This document shows positions 1-6,144 of a stretch of DNA of 20,370 bases, piece by piece. The notes under the pieces were generated by a model. That model was not told where the DNA came from. It was given only the letters and a program-made list of their open reading frames with translations, and ran no database searches. This stretch comes from DRTC01 sp964521025 (GTDB taxonomy: Bacteria > Cloacimonadota > Cloacimonadia > Cloacimonadales > TCS61): the NCBI GenBank assembly GCA_964521025.1, contig CAZFPK010000053.1, forward strand, positions 1 to 20,370. Direction: 5' to 3'. Made by a program: the position numbers and the translations under genes. The first letter of the stretch is position 1, and every line of letters begins with the position of its first letter.

Positions 1-264
1 CAAGGATCAAATTAAAAAGACTTTATCCGTCAATTGAGGATTGACTTGACACTAGAAAATTTGTTTATCCGGTATCCGTAAGGAACAGGCATGCCTGTTC
101 CCTCCTTTATTACCTGTTCCCACGCTCCTTATTACTCGTTCCCACGCTCCTGCGTGGGAACATGCTGCTGAAACGCTCTGCGTTTATTCATTTATCGTAA
201 TCGACGCGGGAGCGTCCGTCTGTGCATTCCAACGCAGGAGCGTTGGAACGAGAAAGAGAACACA
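1..264. repeat. Cluster of intergenic palindromes (REP-like)
   Basis: This gene-free stretch holds a run of short perfect or near-perfect palindromes. In order: a 20-bp perfect palindrome at 82-101 (arms GGAACAGGCA/TGCCTGTTCC); a 10-bp stem with loop TCCT at 138-161 (GTTCCCACGC/GCGTGGGAAC); a 6-bp stem with loop TCT at 171-185; a 5-bp stem with loop GGGA at 203-216; and a 9-bp stem with loop AGGA at 227-248 (TTCCAACGC/GCGTTGGAA). A half copy (left arm and loop only) at about 116-128 precedes the complete copy at 138-161, both after a TTATTAC-like lead. A weak hairpin also sits at 29-45. I see no protein gene here; the open frame that crosses the palindromes has no coding character. The type resembles palindromic repeats that I recall from many Gram-negative genomes. 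Confidence 0.8.
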
Positions 265-305
265 ATAAAAAAAAGTTCTCACCAGTAATAATTACTGATG
301 AGAAC
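264..305 (-). terminator. Rho-independent terminator of the propeller gene
   Basis: Read on the minus strand, a 31-nt hairpin (arms 299-305 with 275-281, then 291-297 with 283-289, one mismatched pair between the two stem blocks) is followed at once by eight T residues (267-274). Long stem plus U-tract is the classic intrinsic terminator. It lies about 170 nt beyond the stop codon of the 477-2819 gene and is the natural end of that transcript. The stretch 306-476 is therefore 3' untranslated sequence; it contains a 7-bp inverted pair CCGGACA/TGTCCGG (359-365, 412-418) and nothing that looks like a gene. Confidence 0.85.
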
Positions 306-476
306 CAGGGGGAGGAGAGTTTGAGGGAACACAAATTTATCAAACCATCCATTGAAAGCCGGACATTGTTCTTTTTTAAACTCGTGAATGAAAACTTGAA
401 TAATCTGTAATTGTCCGGGAATTTATCTCAAATTTTCACACTATATTTCACAATCAGGATGGTTGTGTTACATCCT

Positions 477-2819
477 CTAATTATTCGCGGTAACTCGATA
501 ATATTTAATATCGCCTGAACCGGATAAAGGTTCGCTCCAGGTATTGGAAGTTACTCCCGAATCTTCGACAGTCGAAAAAGAACCGTAAGGATCGGTATCG
601 CTATAAACCGTATAAGATGTTGCTCCGTAAACATGATCCCAGGTTAAATAAATATTTGTTTCATCGATCATAATAACCAGGTTTTCCGGGGTTTCAAGGT
701 AGGAATCGTCAAATTCGATAGAATACAATCCTGTTCCCGTGCCCATGATAAGATCATCATAATAGATGAATTCGATATAATTTCCTTCTGGAACAGAGAG
801 CGGATTAGTCCATGTTATATCACCATAAAGGAGTTCAAAAATATCATTTTCGATCGCCATATAAACATCACCGGTAGCATTGTTGACGGTTATACTCCTT
901 CCTTCCAGTGAAGTAAGCAGACCTGTTGTTTCAAGCACATCCCAATATGTTGTTCCGTAAGCTTTGTAATAGGAAACAACTGTTGTCCAACCGGCATCTA
1001 TACCGCAGGCATAAATATTTTGGGAAGGATCGACCCAGAGATCGAAGACAGTTACATAAATCCCCGAACCGTAAATATCTTCCAGGTCGCGGGTAATTAT
1101 CCAACCTCCTGCTCCGTCATCCTCGATGCGGTAAATGCTGCAGCCGGTTCCGTAAACAGCATCATAATGGTAATCGACGGCGACATAAGCTACAGTTGCT
1201 CCTTCATAAAGCACGACAATATCGTTTACATCGACACCATTTGAAGGTAATGGAGAACCTGTGATCTGGGACCAGCTCCAAAAGCCGCTGTATTCACCGA
1301 CAAAAATTCCACCCTGGGAATCGGTAGTTTCATCCCAGTCTTCTTCATCATAAGTTCCGATAAATGTTCGTTCCGTCGGTGAACCGTAATCCATAGCAAT
1401 AGCTGTAACGGAAGTGCTGTAGGTCCAGGTCGGGTCTTCGACCGATGCTTCAAATATCCTGTCGAAATTTGTACCGTCCAGTGTTCCGTAAGCACTTTCA
1501 TATTTAAAAGCATTTCCGCTTGTATTTCCGACATAAACAGTATCCGCCGTCAGCGAAGTCGCTGCTGATACATAAGGTGTGGAATCATTATCGGGCCAGA
1601 GAGGAGTAGTTGTCCAAACCGGTGAGGAAGTCGAATAATCGTAAACATACCAGATCCCGGATTTACTGGCTACCCAGGCAATATCTTTGGTACTATCCAT
1701 CACAAAATCACTGACCTGAACCGCTTCGATCCCGTCGTTGATATCGGTTACTGTCGGTCCGGTCAGATCGCAAGCACCCATTGCCCAGTCCGTGCGCACA
1801 TAAGCCAGGTCATCATTATTCGGATCAAAAAAGACAGAACCGTCTGCACCGCCATGCCAATCCCATGTTGATCCTTTATCCGAACTATAGACACGACTGA
1901 ATAAAACATTATAAGAAGTCGTATCGTTCTGAGTAACTTGAATTTCTCCTCTTCCGGCATCTTCGGTTATCGTAACATTGGTCCAGGGATCGCCATCTGC
2001 ATCGGAATAAGCACAATATGCTTCATACGAGGAAGAATTTCCGGTATAACTTCCGGCAAAAATCCGACCGTCGGGAGCTATGCCTGCTGCTAAATATTGT
2101 TTTCCAACTGCTGCCAGATCTGTAACAGTTATATTGGAAAAGGTTGTTGTTCCATCTATATCATAATATGCAGCCGAGGATTTATAAAAGACCGGAGGTG
2201 TTCCATCCTCGAATATATAAAGTGCTTCATTGTCCGGATTGATGATTATATCAGGATCAAACTCTCCATTATAACCCGAAGATGTGATCAAAACACTTCC
2301 TGTATTATAAACTTGTCCGCAATCAGGACTGCTCGTATCATAAATCTCTCCATAATATAGATAAACATCACTACCGGAATAAACGATATAAAATAGATAA
2401 GAATCATAAACTTCTACTGCTTCGACAATATTCGCATCGACCGTATAAAGCGAGCTGCTGTTGATATCGCAGGCAACCAAACCATATCCCATAGTATATA
2501 CAAAGACAAATTCCGAACCTTCATCAGCAGCAAATCCTCTCAACCAACCGTAATTTGCACTATCATCGAGATCGGGAACGACCTGGAATGCACTATAAAC
2601 AGGAGTAGTCGTAACATCGGTCATATCGGCATAGAACATGGAATTAGCACTATTTGTCGAGATAAAAACTCTCGTTTCCGTAGAACTGAGCGGGATCGCT
2701 CTTGTATGTTCTATCCTGCCGCCGTAAACAGGTTCTGCTGTTGGGACATACACAGCAAAAGTAAAACTGAACATTAAAAAATAGAAAACTAAAATCACAG
2801 AAAACAATTTGTTTCTCAT
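477..2819 (-). CDS. Secreted Asp-box propeller protein with C-terminal FnIII domain
   Basis: 780 aa. The N-terminus is a clear signal peptide (basic MRNK, then a hydrophobic stretch to about residue 22), so the protein is exported. The body (about 30-690) is rich in Tyr, Asp, Ser, Thr and Trp, with repeated short beta-strand segments. It contains an Asp-box/BNR motif, SSDKGSTW, near residue 312, a degenerate one (SDADGDPW) near 275, and a GGIFVGEYSGFWSW segment near 510. These fit a sialidase- or sortilin-like beta-propeller, but no catalytic residues of a sialidase can be picked out. Residues about 706-780 form a fibronectin type III domain, starting PENLVI and ending YYRVTANN. No type IX sorting tail or membrane anchor follows, so a soluble secreted or surface-associated product is likely. 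The start has an ideal Shine-Dalgarno (AGGAGG, 6 nt before ATG). Function unknown; domain type moderately sure. Confidence 0.85.
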   Translation of the reverse strand: MRNKLFSVILVFYFLMFSFTFAVYVPTAEPVYGGRIEHTRAIPLSSTETRVFISTNSANSMFYADMTDVTTTPVYSAFQVVPDLDDSANYGWLRGFAADEGSEFVFVYTMGYGLVACDINSSSLYTVDANIVEAVEVYDSYLFYIVYSGSDVYLYYGEIYDTSSPDCGQVYNTGSVLITSSGYNGEFDPDIIINPDNEALYIFEDGTPPVFYKSSAAYYDIDGTTTFSNITVTDLAAVGKQYLAAGIAPDGRIFAGSYTGNSSSYEAYCAYSDADGDPWTNVTITEDAGRGEIQVTQNDTTSYNVLFSRVYSSDKGSTWDWHGGADGSVFFDPNNDDLAYVRTDWAMGACDLTGPTVTDINDGIEAVQVSDFVMDSTKDIAWVASKSGIWYVYDYSTSSPVWTTTPLWPDNDSTPYVSAATSLTADTVYVGNTSGNAFKYESAYGTLDGTNFDRIFEASVEDPTWTYSTSVTAIAMDYGSPTERTFIGTYDEEDWDETTDSQGGIFVGEYSGFWSWSQITGSPLPSNGVDVNDIVVLYEGATVAYVAVDYHYDAVYGTGCSIYRIEDDGAGGWIITRDLEDIYGSGIYVTVFDLWVDPSQNIYACGIDAGWTTVVSYYKAYGTTYWDVLETTGLLTSLEGRSITVNNATGDVYMAIENDIFELLYGDITWTNPLSVPEGNYIEFIYYDDLIMGTGTGLYSIEFDDSYLETPENLVIMIDETNIYLTWDHVYGATSYTVYSDTDPYGSFSTVEDSGVTSNTWSEPLSGSGDIKYYRVTANN

Positions 2820-3221
2820 AATAATCCTCCTAGAATTTTTGAATAAATCTGCAAGAATCGAACCAGGTTGATCTTAAATTCTAAATCTAATATATCAGAC
2901 TGATAATGAAGGATTATAATATATTTGCTAAAAGCGGATTAATTACTTCTGCAATAAATGGTTACATGATTAAATTATGAACGATCCCATTCAATTAGAA
3001 CGAGAATGTTCTCATGCTTTAATATTAATCAATCATGCCGGTTATCAGGATCTTATGAAATTTGTAATACCCGATTACACAGCTACATCTCGTAACAGGT
3101 TCATTGTAAATTAAATGTAAAAATCGTATAAATTATTTTACATAAATGTATAATCCAATATCCGATTTGTTCAATATTGGAATTTACATTCAGGAGAATG
3201 ATTTCTTAAGGTCTAACACAA
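2820..3221. other. 402-bp spacer between TPR and propeller genes
   Basis: AT-rich spacer. On the minus strand a TATAAT hexamer (2918-2913) lies about 95 nt before the propeller start and could be a -10 element, but no good -35 is visible, so the promoter is only a guess. A 7-bp stem with a 12-nt loop (CCAATAT 3155-3161, ATATTGG 3174-3180) lies about 40 nt downstream of the TPR gene's stop; it has no T-run, so it is not a clear terminator. A 45-codon plus-strand frame (2977-3114) is listed separately. Confidence 0.5.
2977..3114 (+). pseudogene. 45-codon ORF, possible hAT-transposase-like remnant
   Basis: This short ATG-to-TAA frame encodes 45 aa. It is the only plus-strand frame in the window that looks possibly protein-like outside a gene. 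Residues about 23-42 (GYQDLMKFVIPDYTATSRNRF region) show the spacing aromatic-x2-Leu-x5-Pro-x-Tyr-x3-Ser-Arg. That pattern recalls the segment of BED-finger/hAT transposases usually written as GF..L....P.Y..PSR. There is no Shine-Dalgarno before the ATG, an in-frame stop lies two codons upstream (2971-2973), and the frame closes soon after the motif, so at best it is a fragment of a larger gene. It may equally be a chance frame in AT-rich DNA. Confidence 0.25.
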
Positions 3222-4193
3222 TTATCTTTCAGTTACTTTTTCCTGTTTCTCTTCAAAAACCGGTTTGAAGTTCCTGAATTGATCGGTGGTCAAACTATCC
3301 TGAACGAGCAGCTCTTTGATCCTGTTGATCTCGGAATAAATGATGAATTTCCGCACTTCCGAACTTTCTTCGAATAATTCGTTAAGAAGATACCAACTAA
3401 GCAAATACTGTCCTTCCTTCGCAAAAAGTCCGGCAAGATTAAAAATAATATCGAACCTGTTCTTTGCTTCCGGGAAATCGGTATAGAGCCGGATCAAATA
3501 TTTTTTTGCTTCTGAAAAATTATCCAGCGAAAACCAGGAAATATAAGAGAAATAGAGAGCATCTTCGATATGTAAAGAATCATTTGCATTAATTATCTTA
3601 TCCAGGATCGCGATCGCAAATTCATATTTTTTCCGGAAAATATTGTTCACAGCGATTTTCAGATCAAGAAATACAGTATCGGAAAAAGTTGAATCCTGTT
3701 TGATGGTTTTATAGATATCGATGGCTTCACTGAACAGTTGATTGGATTCATAGACTTTGCCGATGGTCAGGAGAAGATCGTGCTCCGGAGAATCCGTTTT
3801 GACCGTATCGAATAATGCCGTAACTTTCTCGACTGCCAGCACCGGGTTTACTTTCAGGATCGAGTGTTTGAACCTTTCTTTTGCCGATCTTTTCAGGGAA
3901 TCATTTTTGGTGGTCATTATTATTTTGGAAAATTCCAGGGTTGCTTTATCCCATTCATCGAGTCCCTCGTAAGCGATTCCTTTAAGATAGATCAATGAAT
4001 CGACCATTACGGAATCGAGCAAAGTCGAATCGATGATCGCAATTGCCTGGTAATATTCTTCGGTTTGCAGGAAGAATTTGATCAGTTCAAAATTATGGGT
4101 CGAAGCGAGGATCTCAGGAATTTCAGCTTTTTTATCTTGAGCTGCTGCAGAAAAGCAAGAAATGATGAACAAAAATATGATGAGCTTTTTCAT
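3222..4193 (-). CDS. Secreted TPR-repeat protein
   Basis: 323 aa. Residues 1-19 are a signal peptide (MKK, hydrophobic core, AAAQ), so the product is periplasmic or surface-exposed. The rest is helical, with tetratricopeptide-like units: for example a segment with YYQAIAIIDSTLLD followed by LKGIAYEGLDEWDKATLEFSKI, then KVYESNQLFSEAIDIYKTI, YEFAIAILDKIINA and LFAKEGQYLLSWYLLNELF. Such proteins usually act as protein-protein scaffolds. No enzyme motif is seen. The ATG follows a GAGGA Shine-Dalgarno. It lies about 200 bp downstream of the activase gene and about 400 bp upstream of the propeller gene, also exported; a functional link between the two is only inference. The specific role is unknown. 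Confidence 0.85.
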   Translation of the reverse strand: MKKLIIFLFIISCFSAAAQDKKAEIPEILASTHNFELIKFFLQTEEYYQAIAIIDSTLLDSVMVDSLIYLKGIAYEGLDEWDKATLEFSKIIMTTKNDSLKRSAKERFKHSILKVNPVLAVEKVTALFDTVKTDSPEHDLLLTIGKVYESNQLFSEAIDIYKTIKQDSTFSDTVFLDLKIAVNNIFRKKYEFAIAILDKIINANDSLHIEDALYFSYISWFSLDNFSEAKKYLIRLYTDFPEAKNRFDIIFNLAGLFAKEGQYLLSWYLLNELFEESSEVRKFIIYSEINRIKELLVQDSLTTDQFRNFKPVFEEKQEKVTER

Positions 4194-4221
4194 TGTTCCT
4201 CTATTTGAAACTTGATGGAAT

Positions 4222-4386
4222 CAACTTCCGGATGTGCGAAGGTCTTCGGATGTTGGTTTCAACTGGAATTAGAAGAAATTAATTTTCGGAATGTTAGTAT
4301 GACTCGATATTCGATGAAATTAATCTTCAGATTGTTAATTGCCCAAACAAACGGAAGATTCAGCAAGCCGAAACATTCCGCTGTTT
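4222..4386 (-). repeat. Intergenic repeat, copy A
   Basis: Longest copy (about 165 bp) of a repeat family found in three consecutive spacers. In the minus sense it starts CAGCGGAATGTTTCGG and ends CTTCGCACATCCGGAAGTTG. Its two ends are imperfect inverted repeats of each other. It fills most of the gap between the activase stop (4393) and the TPR gene start (4193), ending 29 nt before that ATG. It shares an internal block (ATTCCGAA-xATT-x2-TTTCTTCT) with copy B. Confidence 0.65.
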
Positions 4387-4392
4387 TATTAT

Positions 4393-5169
4393 TCAAGTTT
4401 TAGATCCCACAAAAATCGCTGCTCCCAATGCTCCGGTAATAAAGGGATTTCCAGGAACGATGATCTCTGTATCCAGGACTGTTGAAATCGCTTTCTGCAT
4501 TCCAATATTATTGGCAACTCCACCGGTGAAAACAACCGGTTTTTGCCAGGGCATTTGCGAGAGGAAGCTTTTCGTTCTTTTAGCTATCGAATGATGAACG
4601 GACATAATAATATCTTCTGTTCTCGTTCCCCGGGAGATCAGACCGATGATCTCAGATTCCGCAAAAACCACACAGGTGTTGTTTACATCTATCTTATTTT
4701 TTGATTTGAGAGATATTTCCCCGAGAGTATCGACTGTCGATTCAAAAATATTAGCAACCACTTCCAGAAATCTTCCGGTTCCGGCTGCACATTTGTCGTT
4801 CATTATGAAGTCATTGACTTTACCTTTTTCATCTAGCAAGATAACTTTCGAATCCTGACCTCCGATATCGATGACAGTTCTTGCCTGCGGGAAAAGAAAG
4901 TTTACACCACGAGCATGACAGGAAATCTCGGAAATTTGTTTATCAGCGAATTTAATTAATTTTCTACCGTAACCTGTTGCATAAATTTTCGCAATATCTT
5001 TCTCCTCTATCTGTAATTTTGCAAGTGTTTTTTTTAATAATATTTCCGAAGTTATTTTCGGATTGAATCCTGAATCTGTTACTTTTGAATATATTATTCG
5101 ATTATTCCGGAATAGAACGATTTTCGTAGTTCTCGACCCGGAATCGATGCCGATCGATATTTTCTGCAT
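4393..5169 (-). CDS. BadF/BadG/HgdC-type ATPase, activator of a 2-hydroxyacyl-CoA dehydratase
   Basis: 258 aa, full length for the CoA-substrate-specific enzyme activase family (HgdC, BcrD). The family consists of ASKHA-fold ATPases that form homodimers bridged by one [4Fe-4S] cluster and use ATP hydrolysis to push a low-potential electron into a dehydratase or reductase. Visible features: the phosphate-1 motif GIDSGSRTTK (7-16), the phosphate-2 motif DIGGQDSKV (101-109), the adenosine-site TGGVANN near 215-221, and two cluster cysteines, C127 in NDKCAAGTGRF and C166 in NNTCVVFAESE. C127 and C166 match the cluster positions I recall for Acidaminococcus HgdC. The ATG follows GAGGATTA. The two-subunit dehydratase partner is not in this window, so the client cannot be named. 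Family assignment is firm; substrate unknown. Confidence 0.93.
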   Translation of the reverse strand: MQKISIGIDSGSRTTKIVLFRNNRIIYSKVTDSGFNPKITSEILLKKTLAKLQIEEKDIAKIYATGYGRKLIKFADKQISEISCHARGVNFLFPQARTVIDIGGQDSKVILLDEKGKVNDFIMNDKCAAGTGRFLEVVANIFESTVDTLGEISLKSKNKIDVNNTCVVFAESEIIGLISRGTRTEDIIMSVHHSIAKRTKSFLSQMPWQKPVVFTGGVANNIGMQKAISTVLDTEIIVPGNPFITGALGAAIFVGSKT

Positions 5170-5187
5170 TAATCCTCAATTCTGAAA

Positions 5188-5319
5188 CAACTTCCGAATG
5201 TGAAAAGCTCTCCGGAATGTATGGATTTAACTCCACAAGCAGAAGAAACGAATCTTCGGAATATTGGTTTGACCATTACCAAACAATCGGAAGATCATCA
5301 AGTTGAACATTCCGATGTT
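5188..5319 (-). repeat. Intergenic repeat, copy B
   Basis: About 132 bp. In the minus sense it begins AACATCGGAATGTTCAACTT and ends CACATTCGGAAGTTG, 19 nt before the activase ATG. The terminal 13-mers AACATCGGAATGT and (complement of the other end) AACTTCCGAATGT agree at 11 of 13 positions. An inner imperfect stem pairs AATCTTCGGAATATTGGTTTG with CCAAACAATCGGAAGATC. The last codons and the stop of the sirtuin gene (5298-5319) lie inside this copy. Confidence 0.65.
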
Positions 5320-6032
5320 ATCCAATCCTCTACTAAACCCGGCAGGATCTCTCCTGCTTTTCCTTGATGGAATTCATCGATGAGCAGAATATTTTCCGGT
5401 TTTGCCAGGTTCACACCAATGGTCTTTGCCCCGTAATGTCCGGCAATATATAAAAATTGAGCAGCCGGGTAAACAATCCCGCTCGTTCCTGCGACCAGGA
5501 AATAATCCGCTTTTTGCAGAACTGCATCGATCTCATCGAGAAACTGGGGCATTTCTCCAAACCAGACAATATCGGGTCGTAAATTTCCATTGCATTTTTT
5601 ACATGCAGGAATATTCGGAGTAAGATCGATATCCTTCATTTTATATTTCTGCGAACATTTGCTGCAAAAACATTTCCTCAATGATCCATGCATTTCGAGA
5701 ACTCTTTTATTCCCCGCTTTAGAATGCAGTCCATCGACATTTTGAGTGATGATACAAAAGTTCTCTTTGAGAAAATTTTCCAGTCTGGACAAAGCGAAAT
5801 GAGCGGGATTGGGAAAAACTTCCGCTAATTGAAAATACCGCTGTTTATAAAATTTCCAGACCATTTCCGGATTACTGCGAAATGCTCCCAGAGTCGCTAC
5901 CTCCTCGACGCGATGGTTTTCCCATAATCCGTTATTGTCGCGAAAGGTTTTCAGTCCTGATTCTGCGCTGATCCCTGCTCCGGAAAGGATAACAAACTTA
6001 TCTGTTTTTTTGAGCTTGATCTTTGAATTCAT
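5298..6032 (-). CDS. cobB: Sir2-family NAD-dependent protein deacylase (CobB-like)
   Basis: 244 aa, normal for a bacterial sirtuin. It removes acyl groups from lysines using NAD+, in the cytoplasm. Motifs in order: NAD-binding GAGISAESGLKTFRD (18-32), QNVDGLH (97-103), catalytic His115 in MHGS, a zinc ribbon with C123-x2-C126 and C144-x2-C147, and GTSGIVYPAAQ (182-192). FYKQR carries Y62 and R65, the Tyr-x2-Arg pair that marks SIRT5/CobB-type (class III) enzymes with activity on succinyl- or malonyl-lysine; this substrate preference is inferred. The ATG follows an AGG-type Shine-Dalgarno. The last seven codons (ITSECST) and the TGA stop are supplied by intergenic repeat copy B, so the original C-terminus may have been altered. 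It lies between the M16 peptidase and activase genes, with a repeat on each side. Confidence 0.93.
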   Translation of the reverse strand: MNSKIKLKKTDKFVILSGAGISAESGLKTFRDNNGLWENHRVEEVATLGAFRSNPEMVWKFYKQRYFQLAEVFPNPAHFALSRLENFLKENFCIITQNVDGLHSKAGNKRVLEMHGSLRKCFCSKCSQKYKMKDIDLTPNIPACKKCNGNLRPDIVWFGEMPQFLDEIDAVLQKADYFLVAGTSGIVYPAAQFLYIAGHYGAKTIGVNLAKPENILLIDEFHQGKAGEILPGLVEDWITSECST

Positions 6033-6047
6033 ATTTTACCTGATATT

Positions 6048-6137
6048 CAACTTTCGAATGTGCGAAGTTCTTCGAAATGTTGGATCTGATCTTCATCAAA
6101 TCAATCCGAAGATCAATAAATTGAACAGTCCGATGTT
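6048..6137 (-). repeat. Intergenic repeat, copy C
   Basis: Shortest copy (about 90 bp), lacking the middle block of A and B. In the minus sense it begins AACATCGGACTGTTCAATTT and ends CTTCGCACATTCGAAAGTTG. It lies between the M16 peptidase stop (6145) and the sirtuin start, ending 16 nt before the sirtuin ATG. Confidence 0.6.
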
Positions 6138-6144
6138 TTTTATT

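Noticed and set aside
82..248. CRISPR array
   Set aside because: The units are different palindromes with irregular spacing and no constant direct repeat or spacers; no cas genes are present.
222..410. 62-codon plus-strand frame in the first spacer
   Set aside because: It starts inside one palindrome and runs through the arms of the minus-strand terminator hairpin; the composition is not protein-like and there is no ribosome site.
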